Below, piece by piece: positions 42,107 to 53,627 of a DNA stretch of 64,000 nt. This DNA is from Adiantum capillus-veneris (lineage: Eukaryota; Streptophyta; Polypodiopsida; Polypodiales; Pteridaceae). A program made the translations under genes and the position numbers. Each line of letters starts with the position of its first letter. The stretch's first letter is position 1. The notes under the pieces are model-generated. The model saw nothing but the letters and a program-made list of their open reading frames with translations, was not told the DNA's origin and searched no databases. The DNA lies in NCBI GenBank assembly GCA_014529385.2, contig CM043965.1, forward strand, positions 67,699,690-67,763,689, in the 5' to 3' direction.

Positions 42107-45018
42107 TTAATCAGCTTCATTAAAATCATCATCAGACATATCATCTGATGTATACATAACATGATCCTCTGGAGGCGGATCTGAATGGGAATCTTCAAGA
42201 AAAATCTCTCCTTCTCGCTTCTTGAACAGCTTGATCCTTTTCCCTGCAATAGGCACCTTAAGCATAGTGCCATCTAGTTCACATAATTCATATGTCGCAT
42301 TATCAAAAACATGTTTCACCACATATGGTCCAAACCACCTTTTAACCATTTTTCGTATAGCAGAGTATTGGTTCTCCAAGCTACTGTCATAGACGAGTAC
42401 CCAGTCACCATCTGTGATAGCATGTGGTCGTAGTCTATGATTTCCATCAAATGCTGCCTTGTTCTTCAATCTTGCCTCCTTAAGCTTTTCTTTAGCCTGC
42501 TCAATATCCTCTTGATGCCTCTCAAGCTGCCGAATACGTAGAGCAAGCAAGTCTTCAGTAGACATACCTTCTTCCCATGGCATTATGGTCCAACTTGTAA
42601 CTGCTTCCTCGGTAGGCATAATGGGCTTCTGCCCATGCATCAATTCGAATGGCATAAATTTTGTAACTGAATTGTGAGTAGTGCGATCAGCCCACAAAGC
42701 AAAAGGCAAGAGTTTAGGCCAATCACCAATATGTCCTTCACATGCCTTTGCTAAAGCTTAACAATAGGCGGAAGTCCTCTTTCATTCTTCCCGTTACCTT
42801 TTGGATTATATGTTGTGGTGAGGGTGAGCTTAATGCCCATCCGAGCAAAAAACTCTCAATCTTCATGTGCATCCAGCTCTCCTCTATTTGCAATAATTCT
42901 GCCAACACACCCATACCTGGAGATAACATCTTCAAGCAAGAACTTGCATACTGAACTGGTAGCTTTGGTACACAAAGCTCTGCCTTCCACCTGATTAGTA
43001 AGATCTTCCCTGGCAAGAACAATATATCTCATCTGCCACACTCCTACTGGCATTGTAATAAGGTCCACCACCCACTTGTAGTGCATAGATAGTGGATAGG
43101 TGGGATGCAACCCATCTCTATGTCGCACATTAGAGTACTGTTGACATAATAAGCATGATTCCACAAATTGAACCACATCTTTATACATACCTCTCCACCA
43201 ATATCGGTCTTTAATTTTGACAAAGGTTGCCCAGGATCCTCTGTGTCCAGCCCATAGACTTTCATGAAACTCTTTAATCACCTGCTGTTGGGTCGCTTTG
43301 TCACAAATAATTCGTTGTGGTACCCCTCTTGGGCGCTTCGGTTGCTTCCATAAATGTCCATCTTTCAGGAAATAGCCATAGGCCTTCTTCCTGATCTTCC
43401 TGAATTCTTGATCACTCCATCCTTCTTGTCTAGTGAGAGTACTTAGGTAGCGGCCAATCGTAAGCCACTCTCCATCATAAAACTCTTCAGAAAAGACTTC
43501 AAAAGCATGAGCAATACTACCACAGTTGGCATGTAGATAAGAAGGCGTGTAGAACTTCAAGCCAACATCATCGCTTGTGGTCAACATCTCTTCTTCATCT
43601 TCAAACCTGGCTCTTGATAACATATCTGCAACATGGTTATCTCTACCTGCAATATGATAAAATTCAAGGTTAAGAGACTTTATATACGCTATCCATCGTA
43701 GCATGGCAATGTTCGGAGTAGAGCAATTTGCAATCATCCCTATCAGTGGCAAGCAATCTGTCTCTACCACAACGGAAGCTCCAATAAAGTATTCTTTATC
43801 GGTCCTTAGAGTAGTAGCAATGCCCCAAAGTTCCCTCTTAACCTGTGGATATCCTCGTTGACGAGCATTGAGCACCTTGGCTCCAAATCTCACTGCATAC
43901 CTGTGTCCTTCATCATCATCTTGACCTATAGCCCATCCAATACCCGTCGGGCTGGTGTCAACTGTTAAAATAATTGGCATGTCGCATTTATAATCAACTT
44001 TCCTCAAGGTCGGAGCCTCGAGAAGCATCTTCTTTAATTTCTTAATAGCTTGCGTGTGCACTTCTTCCCAAACAAACCTCTTACATTTTTGTAGCAATTG
44101 ATACAACACCTCTGCAAAGTGTGGTAGCCAAATACGATAGAACACACTGGCGCCTAAGAATCGACGAACCTTAGTAACTAAAGAACATGTATCCTTCATC
44201 TTTTGGAGTGCTTCGACTTTTGCTGGACTTGGCCTTCTTCCTTCAGAACTGCACATGTGTCCCACAATTAAGACCTCCTTAGCTCCAAAAGTCGATTTTT
44301 GACCTGAAAGTGTTAAGTTAACTTCTTCAAGCCTTGATAATATAGCATCACAGTTAGCAATATGTTGAGCAACAAACTGTCGGCACCCCCTCTGGTCTTT
44401 TGCTTCATCTTTTGAGTCTTCGTCACAACCCTTAATTGGTAGGTCATCAATGAAAGGCATAGTAATATGTGGGATAAAGTCCCTTATTACCTTATTCATG
44501 AGGTTCATCATATGAGCTACTGAATTAGTAGCACTTTGTGGCAGAGTGCACATCCTTACCAAACCAAGAGGAGTACGCATTGTAGTAAGATCCCTGATCT
44601 CCAAAGCTAACTAGAATTGATCATATCCTGAATAAAGATCACCCCTGGAGTAAATAGATCTACTTGCAAAGGCCTCAGCAAATTCATCCACAATTGGGCT
44701 AGTACCCACATTGCGGATTGTTACCTTCTTGTTAACCGGTTGCATATCGTGAATGAATCTTAATGTACCATTTTTCTTCGGAACAGTAAACCATCGATTA
44801 GATTACAGAGCACATGACAGCTCCAAAATTCCCATTTGAATCTTTTCATTAAGCAAATTGATGAGCTCTGGCAAGTGAGCTTTAGGAACTGGAATAGGAC
44901 GCAAGCTCCATGGCATGTGTGGAACAGTGAAAATAACCATTGGTGAAACAACACTCAGATCCACACACCCTATCTCACTTGGCTCAAAAGCGAAAGCTTT
45001 ACCATGTTTTTCGAGCAT
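42107..45018 (-). pseudogene. Element A RT, RNase H and integrase (decayed)
   Basis: From 45018 downward: the RT entry (FTVPKKNGTLRFIHDMQ, about 44785), SRGDLYSGYDQF, then the catalytic FIDDLPIKG (about 44450); RNase H with TVDTSPTGIGWAIG (about 43950) and an AGRDNHVADMLSRA end; an integrase zinc region with HESLWAGHRG and CLLCQQ; the integrase core VVDLITMPVG. The second catalytic Asp is replaced by Asn (IIANRGELDA, about 42885), and the Glu is kept in KGNGKNERG. A long C-terminal tail (42709-42107) ends acidic. In-frame stops sit near 44803, 44620 and 42854, with a shift between integrase halves at about 42740. The Asn change alone would inactivate strand transfer. Confidence 0.88.
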
Positions 45019-45135
45019 ACCTTGAAAACATTTGATCTCCTCTTCATTGAGGAAGCCGTCTTCTCCAACCTTTAGCTGCTGCAGTGTCTCCTTAGTAAAC
45101 TTAGGCGCTATGTTCTTTGGATCTTTGAGTATAGG

Positions 45136-46018
45136 CTATCGAGAAGCCCCTTTGATCATCCCATCACTTCCTTGTGGCGGCGGTGTAGCCACTGGCCTCA
45201 CTTTCTTTGCAACAGTCTTGTATTTTGTCTCAACCCGCGCTTCAACAGTTTCACCTGAATCATCTTCAATATGCATAAGTGCTTCATATAAACTTAACTC
45301 ATCATACATGTCCATTGAATGGACCTTGACCACTTCAGTTCCTCTTTGTAACCTGTTTTGCCTAATCTCTTCAAGCACTGACATAGTATCTACATAAGAT
45401 ACCTCTTCAAAGACTCCTGAAATCACATCATTAGATTCAAGCACATCACAACCCTGCAATTCACTTTGGATACCTGAAACATACTGCTTTTCCCACTTTG
45501 GCAAATCATTAAATATTCTGAAAGAGACTGAACCTTCAGATGTTAACCCCAAAAACCCCGAAGAGAAAGCTTCTCTTTGCGAGAACTTCTCCTCACTTGT
45601 ACCACCATAGTCCCGCTTTATAATGGCACTCCGAGAAAATCCTGTGCAAACCTGTGTTCTCTAAATTCCTTACGTATCTTTGGCATTGGATGATCACGTA
45701 GACTGTCCTTATTCCTAGCATGGTCAACACATACAGTCAAGAATTGCACTGCTTTCTTACCACCACGGCTTCGAACCCTAGCATAGGCCGACGAGCCATC
45801 ATCCAGCACTTTGGTTTCCATTCGCACGGCCATAATGTATGGTTGCCCCATAATTAAAGCATAGGAGGAATGCTCCTGTATAAAGAAATTTTGCTCATCA
45901 CAGACATCCCCTACAGTTACCTTAACATTGGCACATGCACCACAGAGGTCGCCTAGAAGCATATTGGCAGTTCAAATCCGCCAACCATGGTCCACATCAA
46001 TAGGCCATTTCCCCTTTT
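45136..46018 (-). pseudogene. Element A protease second half and linker
   Basis: Directly beyond the copia insertion the phase continues the protease: LLGDLCGACANVKVTVG, ALIMGQPYI (about 45860). A linker follows, with an acidic region (45552-45136) leading to RT. Stops lie near 45980 and between the two open pieces (45553-45617). The aspartic protease would have processed the polyprotein; here it is split in two by element F. Confidence 0.75.
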
Positions 46019-46245
46019 TGTTGGAATTAAGGTTGCAGAGAAACACACACAGCTTGGAGAAGACGAAGGAAGCTCAAGGCACACAATAGAGAGTGTGTTA
46101 CTTAGTGTGCAATGGAAAGATAGATAGCCCTAGAGTGATGGGCGTATATACAATGCACGGGGGAAAAAACCTCCTAAAGAGGGAAAAAATGCCCCGGCGG
46201 TCCTAGTGTGTTCACACACATCGCTACCACATGTATATGGTAACA
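46019..46245 (-). repeat. 3' LTR of element F
   Basis: It reads TGTTACC...CCAACA on the minus strand and is directly preceded by a purine tract. A TATATAC box lies in its middle. Confidence 0.92.
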
Positions 46246-46319
46246 AATCCCCCCTGGAGTGATGCGGTGAACGAGAGCTGGCACATGAGTAAAGGGAAGT
46301 GCCATGCCTGAGGACATGA

Positions 46320-48197
46320 TCAGTCCACAAAGGAGAGTAAGCCCAAAGCTTTGCGGAAAGCTTCAATCTTCTCACGAGACAATGCCTTTGTGAAAAGATC
46401 TGCAAGGTTGTCCTGTGTTGGCACATAAGCCAAGTTGATCTCTCCTGCTGAGAGCCTCTCCCTGACATAGTGGTAATGCACCTCAATGTGCTTTGTGCGA
46501 GCATGAAAAACTGGGTTTCTCGCAATTGCCAATGGGCTCCGACTATCAGTGTAGATAGTGTTGGCAGTGTCCTGTCCAACACCCAAATCAGCCATAAGGC
46601 GTCTGAGCCATACACACTCAACCGTAGCTGTGAAGACTGCCCTGTACTCAGCCTCACAACTCGAAGTGGCCATAGTAGGTTGCTTCTTGCTCAACCATGA
46701 TATACATGAACTGCCAAGCATGAAACAAAAACCACTTGTGGACACTCTCGTGTCAAAACAACCAGCCCAATCTGAGTCTGAAAAAGCATGTAAGTCTGGC
46801 GGCAATGATCCCCCCTTGGGATAAAACAAGCCAAGATATAAAGTGCCACTAAGGTAGCGGAAAATTCTCTTGACAGCCTTCCAATGCTTAGACCCTCGGC
46901 TATGCATAAATCTGCTAACCTGTGAGACTGCAAATTGAATATCCGGCCTCCTGTTGCATACATAAATGAGGCAGCCAACAACAGTTTGGTAAAGAGTGAC
47001 ATCAGCAGGATCACCAGCATCATGTAGACTCAACTTCAAACCTGTTTCCATAGGATCACCAGCATCATGTAGACTCAACTTCAAACCTGTTTCCATGGGA
47101 GTGGAAATAGGTTTGCAATCCTCAAGTCCAAACTTACATAGCAATGTCTCTATGTAACTTTTCTGACACAAGGCAATACCACCATCACACTGCTTAAACT
47201 GTATGCCCAAATAATGATGCAAATCTTTCATCTTGAAAGTAGCATTCAAATCAGCCTTAAATTCAGCAATATGTCTCTCATTTGGTCCAGTGATCAGCAA
47301 ATCATCAACATAAAGAACCACAATGAGAAGTACATCACCCTCACGCTTTACATACAATGTGCTTTCTGTTGGACTGTTATGAAAGCCTTGTTTGACCAAA
47401 TGAGTGTTAGCTTTCTCATACCAAGCACGAGGAGATTGCTTCAACCCATACAAAGCCTTGTTACATTTGCACACTTTGTCCTCTTGTCCTTTTATGACAA
47501 AACCGCGAGGCTGCGTTACATAAACTTCCTCAAATATGTCACCATTCAAGAAAGCAGTAACAATGTTTGATTGATGTACATCCCAACCAAAATGAGTGCG
47601 AATGCACATAGAAAACGCACAGTAGTCATACGACAAGTGGGAGCAAAAGTCTCTTCATAATCTATGCCTTTTTGCTGTGCATAACCCTTTGCAACAAGTC
47701 GAGCCTTATGGCGATCGATCTCACGATCCGGCTTGCGTTTCAACTTGTAAACCCACTTCGTACCAATGGCCTTTTTTCCAGGAGGCAAATCACATAAAGT
47801 CCATGTGTCATTTTCTATAAGTGCATCATATTTCGATTGCATGGCAGCCATCCAATTTTTTTGAATTTTGTGCTTCATCAAAAGTCAGAGCCTCCTCAAC
47901 AGCATGTAAGCTAGACACAGCCAAAGCATAACAATCTGATGCATAAGATGCATGGAGAGAGCCTGAACGAGTACGACTAGACAAAGGTGCATCCAATGTA
48001 CTGTCACGCAAAGTGTGCACCAGCCATTTTGGCATACCTCTAGCCTGCTCATTTTCAGCCCTTTCCTCATCAAGTACATCATGTACATCTACATCAGTAA
48101 TAGGCTGATTTAGAACATTTTCAGAAACCCCCATAGGCTGTACATTTGCCTCATTGGAACTTACATTCGTATTTCCACCACTGAAAAGAGGCAACAA
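46320..48197 (-). pseudogene. Element F RT and RNase H (frameshifted)
   Basis: Pieces in order: an acidic linker (48197-47890); RT start WMAAMQSKYDALIENDTW and GTKWVYKLKRKPD (47860-47720); AFLNGDIFEEVYV (about 47550); the catalytic LYVDDLLITG (about 47310); copia RNase H with FSDSDWAGCFD (about 46775) and SSCEAEYRA (about 46650); and an end with NLADLFTKAL. Frameshifts occur at about 47880 and about 47600. A 45-bp tandem duplication (47010-47100) repeats the 15 residues METGLKLSLHDAGDP in frame. RT copies the element RNA and RNase H removes the template. The copy is inactive. Confidence 0.92.
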
Positions 48198-48212
48198 AGT
48201 GTCATAAATGTC

Positions 48213-49664
48213 CTATGAGCTTACATTACTGTCTCTAGTACATGGCAGCAAGGGCTGAAAAGAATCTTCCACAAACACTACATCTCGAGAAACCAGAATA
48301 TGTTTTGTTTGCGGATGATACAACCTGTAACCTTTGCTTTCAACACTATAACCAACAAAAATACATTTGACAGCCTTATCATTCAATTTTCTGCGCTGCA
48401 CTTGTGGCACCAAAGCAACAGTGAGCACAATCTTTCCAGCTCCTTGAACTGGATAAGAGGCGTTGTTGGCACAAGTGACTGAATTCCCATGAGGGACTGA
48501 CTCGAGAGAGGTAAACAATTCACGATGTGAGGTAATGTGCTTTGTAGCACCACTGTCAAAATACCACACATGTGAATCTGCAGCAACTGACAAGCATTCA
48601 TCATGGACAACAGGATTGTAAGTGCACTTTGTGCTAAAAGCCCATTCTGCAACAACATCAGCATGACAGTCTCCTTTCACAGAAGATTCAACAATGGCTG
48701 CATTTGTAGTGGAACTAGCATTTGTAGTGGAACCACCCTCTTTCTTCTTAGCCTCTTTGGCCTTCAACTTAGGACACGACTTGATCAAGTGATCATTGGC
48801 TTTACAATAATGGCAACGCATCTTCTTTTTGCCCTTATCACCAGAATTGCTTGACGAAGTGCTGCCAGCAGAAGCATTAGGAACATAATTTTTTCCACTC
48901 GCAGCAGAACCGTAAGAAGTGGATGCATTACTGTTACCACCCTTTCTTTTAGAAGCAATAAAAGCCTGTTCAACTGCACGCTGCCTAGTCCTGTTTTTTC
49001 TAGAAAGCGACTCTTGCAACAACAATGTGCATAATGCATCAAACTTGAAAACTTCAGGATTTCCTTGGGTCATAAGTCTACAAGTACTAGCAAAAGTCTG
49101 GTAGGAATCTGGTAAGGCATCAAGAACAGTCTGCACAAGGGAACTATGTGAAATGACTTCTCCTGCAGAAATAAGCTGCTCATTGATATCCTTGACACTA
49201 GCAAGGAAAGTGTCCATATCATCTTCCTCATGCATAATCTTCGACTCCAGCTCTTTACGCAGCAAAGCAATTTTAGCCTCATTGTGGCTTGCATAAAGAC
49301 CTGCTAAAATATCCCAAGCCTGTTTTGCAGATTTTACTGAACGGATGTCAGGAACAATGGTGCGCTTCACAGACAACGCAATCAATGCATGAGCCTGCGC
49401 ATCCTTAACATCCCCATGAGCTTGTTCTGCCGTAGGCAAAACAACTCTAACAGCTGCAATCCTTGCAGCAAGACCTGCAACATCCTCAACATCGCCTACA
49501 TCCTCAGAACCAGGACGTACATCAATGCCTTGGACAATGTTCCAGACACCCTTTGACACAAGAACATGTTGCATCATATAAGCCCACATAGGGTAGTTGT
49601 CTCCATCCAACCTGTCCTCAGCAGCAAACATCTTGAACACATCTGTGTTGTTGTTGTCAGCCAT
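48213..49664 (-). CDS. Element F gag and protease with integrase deleted
   Basis: The ATG at 49664 (MADNNNTDVFKMF) follows the usual copia leader; an upstream open stretch to 49724 has no better start. It encodes copia Gag (DNYPMWAYMMQHVL near codon 21), a zinc knuckle CHYCKANDHLIKSC (about 48820-48780), and protease WYFDSGATKHI (about 48560). After GAGKIVLTVA the frame passes directly to RRKLNDKAVKCIFVGYS, a block that normally follows integrase. The whole integrase core is therefore missing without loss of phase. It ends in a stop at 48213 before the linker. Gag and protease look intact, so the product could still be made. Confidence 0.9.
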   Translation of the reverse strand: MADNNNTDVFKMFAAEDRLDGDNYPMWAYMMQHVLVSKGVWNIVQGIDVRPGSEDVGDVEDVAGLAARIAAVRVVLPTAEQAHGDVKDAQAHALIALSVKRTIVPDIRSVKSAKQAWDILAGLYASHNEAKIALLRKELESKIMHEEDDMDTFLASVKDINEQLISAGEVISHSSLVQTVLDALPDSYQTFASTCRLMTQGNPEVFKFDALCTLLLQESLSRKNRTRQRAVEQAFIASKRKGGNSNASTSYGSAASGKNYVPNASAGSTSSSNSGDKGKKKMRCHYCKANDHLIKSCPKLKAKEAKKKEGGSTTNASSTTNAAIVESSVKGDCHADVVAEWAFSTKCTYNPVVHDECLSVAADSHVWYFDSGATKHITSHRELFTSLESVPHGNSVTCANNASYPVQGAGKIVLTVALVPQVQRRKLNDKAVKCIFVGYSVESKGYRLYHPQTKHILVSRDVVFVEDSFQPLLPCTRDSNVSS

Positions 49665-50026
49665 GGTAAATGCTGCACCTGATGTGAAAACTGCCCGAAA
49701 ATAGGAGAAACGGAGCGGGAACAACCTGTGCTATATAGCACAAACCGTAGAAGACTATAAGGCACCTGTTATGCAGAAAACGGCACTGACAGAAATTTTG
49801 CACAAAATGACGAAATAGCCTGTGCAGTACTACCTGTAGTGGAAACGGAGGTCGAAATGAGCCCTAATCAAATTTTTGAGCAGACCAAGCTCTTCGAGAC
49901 CTCCCAAAATTTTTGTCGACCTGTGAATGCTCGCCAAAGGTCACTGAAATTGGAGAAAGTGAGCAGGCGTGTGCTGGAGCAGCTGGCGACTAAGCCCGGG
50001 AGGACGTGACCTGCTCTGATGCCAAT

Positions 50027-50250
50027 TGTTGGAATTAGGGTTGCAGAGAAACACACACAGCTTGGGGAAGATGAAGGAAGCTCAAGGCACACAATAGAGA
50101 GTGTGTTACTTAGTGTGCAATGGAAAGATAGATAGCCCTAGAGTGATGGGCGTATATACAATGCACGGGGTAAAAAACCTCCTAAAGAGGGAAAAAATGC
50201 CCCGGCGGTCCTAGTGTGTTCACACACCACTACCACATGTATATGGTACA
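50027..50250 (-). repeat. 5' LTR of element F
   Basis: It matches 46019-46245 with about six differences, and is followed by CTTTT, the target duplication. Confidence 0.92.
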
Positions 50251-50511
50251 CTTTTTGTGCAAGCTTTTAGCCATCAAATTGATCTCCGATCCATGATCTA
50301 TGAGTGCTAAGACCGGTTCTTCGATGTCGCCAAGCTTTACAACAGTTTCGGTTGTTGCTCTTGCCCAATAAGTCCTTGAAAAGTGACTCCTTGGTATGCT
50401 TTCACTATCTTCATCTTCATTGAAATGAACTTGCCTTACCTCAGGTACGGTTGGATTTGACACCACCACAGACCTCGACTCTTCTTCTTCTTCTTCTTCA
50501 AGATTCGCCAA
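50251..50511 (-). pseudogene. Element A protease first half
   Basis: Includes an acidic Glu-rich start (ANLEEEEEEESRSVV), then VLALIDHGSEINLMA, where DHGS stands in the place of the aspartic protease D(S/T)G(A/S) triad. The phase stops where copia F inserted (LHKK). The partner half is at 46018 and below. Confidence 0.8.
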
Positions 50512-50637
50512 ATACTCTTCATAGTCGTCTAGAATTGCTTCAATGTGGCGTACCGCCTAGCTCTTCACTGACTATGGCTCCTGTTCACTTGGTATCTGCC
50601 GCTTCCTTTTGATGATATCTATTATCTCCTCATGAAA

Positions 50638-52226
50638 CTAACGTTTGGCAATGACCAATATATCACCCAATGTGAGCTCCACCTTGCTATTCAGAATTCG
50701 CTCTTCAAAGACTTTCTTTAAATCTGTAGCTAATTCAATGTCAGACTTGAGCTTATAAGAGGGTCCCCTGGGTTTACCTTGCGTTTTGTCCTTAGGTGCC
50801 TCCTCCATCACCACTTCAGGAGCGGGCTTAGGAGCAGGATTTTCTTCTTTCTTGATGTTGAACCTCGTTGTTCTTTTTGATGTCCCAGGAGCTTCTTCAT
50901 CTCTTTTCCGCTTTTCCTCCACCATAGCCTCATTAGCTTGAGACTTTGCAATGAATGCATACACCGAGAGGGAATCCACTGCATCAGTCCATCCTATGGT
51001 TTCTCAAATTGAATTCCCTACTTGCCGCAGCTTCCCATAAGTGACCTGTCCAATTTTTGATGTCTTCAAAGCATAAGGCCATAATTGACCCTTGGTACCT
51101 GCACCATCTTCATCACCCTTCTCGCAGACTTGCAACCCATATGTAGCTGCCTCCACAAGAGCAACATTATGATGAATCTCTTCAACTATCTTCTTCATGC
51201 CGCCCCTACCGAAGTTCAGGCGGAGCATCTCACCTGTTGCCGTAAGGTGTATCTTCTTGTCCTTCCAGAACACCACGTTCCTTTTATATGCTTCGTCAAA
51301 ATCGTCACATTGCTTAACATACTTGTGGTCTTCACTGTCACACCACATGCATCGGTCCCAGCCTTTGCGTGGTGGCTGCTGTCTAGGCTCAGATGTAGAC
51401 CCCTTTGCAGCTAGTCCATAAAATTTAACAGCTTTAAAATTGAAATTCAATTCTTGAATACCTTTCACCGATTCGTCAAGAACTGGCTCCTCCACTCTGG
51501 GTATTGCCGAGGTTGTTTTCTATTTAGGTTCCTCCTCCGCAACATCTATGATGTCAACCACGATCAACTTATCGACTCTCATCTATCATTTCACGATCAT
51601 GTTGACTGCTTCAGTGACTACCTTCCAGTCGGATGTTAAGCCCAATTCTCCAGTTGGATCCTCTAGCAATTGCACCAAACTCTTCTGAAGTCGATGACCA
51701 GCAGCTTGAACGAACAATTCAACCTTTTGATCCCTCATTGAACGTTGCTCTGTCGAGGATAGTTGCTCGAATTTCTTCTCAAATTTCCACAATAACTCTC
51801 GTGCAGACAGATTTTTGTTCTTCTTCTGCACCCACTTCATGAAACTTTTCCTGGCTACTCTTTGCGAATCCTCCAGGAACTATTCCTCCTGAAGCGCCTT
51901 CAGGATTAAAATCCTGCCAATTCGGGCCTTGAAGCACCTGAATCCTCTTTAATTCGACTCCTAAGTTCCGGCTCCGCAATCAAATGGAACCCTTCCACTG
52001 CATTTTGATCATCGATTCCATTCTCTTCCATTGCCTCTTCATAGATATTGCAAAATTTTCTAATATCCCGGCCTTCAAATTGATGCAATTTGTCGGTAAC
52101 TATGTGCCGAGCTTTACGGATCCTCTCTTACAATTTGTATTGTTGTTGTGTAGCCTGTTGTTGTTGCATGTAAGCAGCAAACTGCTGCATCATTTGCTAC
52201 ATGGCAACCTCTTGCGGTGTCGACAT
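50638..52226 (-). pseudogene. Element A gag (decayed)
   Basis: The ATG at 52226 (MSTPQEVAM) is followed by a Gln-rich stretch with two stops (CAG/CAA-type positions in a MQQFAAYMQQQQ context). Then come KLHQFEGRDIRKFCNIYEEA (about 52080), WVQKKNKNLSARELLWKFEK (about 51830) and LVQLLEDPTGELGLTSDWK. A knuckle-like CMWCDSEDHKYVKQC (about 51355) has one extra residue before the last Cys compared with CX2CX4HX4C. The rest is a Lys/Pro/Glu-rich tail ending in VELTLGDILVIAKR. Frameshifts occur near 51905 and 51500, with stops near 51000 and 50637. Gag would package RNA in the particle. Confidence 0.75.
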
Positions 52227-52258
52227 CCTTCTTCACCACACTGCTCACCCCGGCTCGT

Positions 52259-52276
52259 TTCACGTCAGGTTCACCA
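52259..52276 (-). other. Primer binding site of element A
   Basis: TGGTGAACCTGACGTG on the minus strand, five bases after the LTR end (CGACA, TTCTT). It differs from both the initiator-Met site of C and F and the site shared by B, D and H. The donor tRNA was not identified. Confidence 0.65.
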
Positions 52277-53046
52277 AAGAATGTCGAGGGATAATTGTGC
52301 GAAAGGTGAGCTGGGAAGGCACCGGGCCCCTGGCTGTGAGAGGTGCGGGAAAAAAGGTGCAGCAGATGCAATTATCGACAACAGTATTCAAAGCAGACAG
52401 TTCGCCTAATTCCAGTTAATCGACAGAATCCATGTTTAATCAATCACTAATGAAGCTTAAATGCTCTTTACAAGAAGAAACTTGGCTTAATCCAGGTGCT
52501 TAAACAAGAAGATGATGAAACTCTACTTACTCTGCCTTCTACTCCCTGGTTCGAATAGCTAATGGGCTTCAAGCAGGTTTCGAATGGCTTAAGAGGCTTA
52601 GAAGCTTGGCTTTTGAGCTTTCAATTAAGTTTGCTCAATAATATTAGGAGAAAAATTCGCTCGGAGAGCTTATGGTTAACAAAGCTAATGATGGTTTAAT
52701 GATAGCTTGTGGCTTATGAATTCTAAAGGGATTAGGTTTAAGGAGAATAGCGAGGTTTAGGATGACTTGAGGGCGAAATTGGGGGATTAGCGAGATTAGG
52801 AACTTGATTATGCGAGTTTTAGAGCTTAATTATGCGAGCTTTTGAGCTTAAGAGATTATGGGGAGATTCCGAATATGGAGATCATAAGGAGCTTCAGAAT
52901 ATGGAGCTTATGAGCAGGAGATTATGAGGAGGAGGCTTCCCCCTGATTATGTGGAGGAGAGAGCCCAAGATGATGAGGTGAAAAATCTCAAATCACACGT
53001 TTTCCTTCTTAATATGGATGCATGTCTCCCTAAAAATAGCTAGGCA

Positions 53047-53070
53047 CCCATTAGCGACGTCGCTAATGGG
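53047..53070. promoter_or_regulatory. Perfect 24-bp palindrome in the A LTR (right)
   Basis: The same perfect inverted repeat as at 40898-40921, unchanged although the surrounding LTR has diverged. Confidence 0.7.
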
Positions 53071-53388
53071 TCCTAGCCCTTGATGATGTGGCAGGCCGAG
53101 GATTGACCTACACGGTTCGCGGCGTAAACGGTACCGAAGCTGAACACGACGGCCTTCTGGTCATCTTTCGTTTCTACAACGGTTTTGTGCGAGCACCCTC
53201 TCATGCACGATGAGCGCTTCTTCATGCCCTCTGCACTGCTCGCTGCCATCGCCTTCTTTTTTTTTTCTTTTGTTCACATCAAAACCCTTAAAGTGGGCGG
53301 CCCTTAGTGCCTCATTGGGCGGCCATTCACAACCTATAGTGGGTGGCCACTTAAGTTGGCTTGGGTACTGGCCCTTAAAGTTATGGCT

Positions 53389-53627
53389 TTGGGTGAGGGC
53401 ACCACATTTGGCATACATCTTGGCCAAGGCGACTCCAACAACAAGCTCCTTTGCAACCAACTCCCGTTCTTCAACCCCGGCATGTACATGTCTGCCCCAA
53501 TGAGGAAAATCTGCTTTACCACAAGCTTTCAAGCCACAAACTAATGTGAATGCATCTTGAGGAACCCCTTGAATACACATCTGATTGAAAAAGCCTCAAT
53601 GCTTTCTCGACATCACCATGCTCAGCG
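53389..53627 (-). pseudogene. PPR (PLS-class) gene fragment inside the A LTR, right copy
   Basis: The better-preserved copy: GVPQDAFTLVCGLKACG, GRHVHAGVEERELVAKE, VALAKMYAKCGALTQ, with an upstream DVEKALRLF helix one phase off. Its presence in both LTRs means the capture predates this insertion and was copied with the element. The frame continues into LTR sequence without PPR character. Confidence 0.82.

Larger units (their letters stand above)
46019..50250 (-). mobile_element. Element F: Ty1/copia retrotransposon lacking integrase
   Basis: LTRs 46019-46245 (227 bp) and 50027-50250 (224 bp) are flanked by CTTTT (46014-46018 and 50251-50255). On the minus strand the order is 5' LTR, a primer site TTGGCATCAGAGC (complement of about 50013-50025, an initiator-Met type), gag and protease, RT and RNase H, then the purine tract CCAGGGGGGATT and the 3' LTR. 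RT after protease is the copia order, but the integrase core between them is absent. LTRs differ at about six places (roughly 3%). It sits inside the protease of element A. Confidence 0.95.

Noticed and set aside
46130-46657. 175-codon minus-strand frame overlapping the F RNase H region
   Set aside because: It is an alternative phase of the RNase H coding region and LTR. The true phase carries the copia RNase H motifs.
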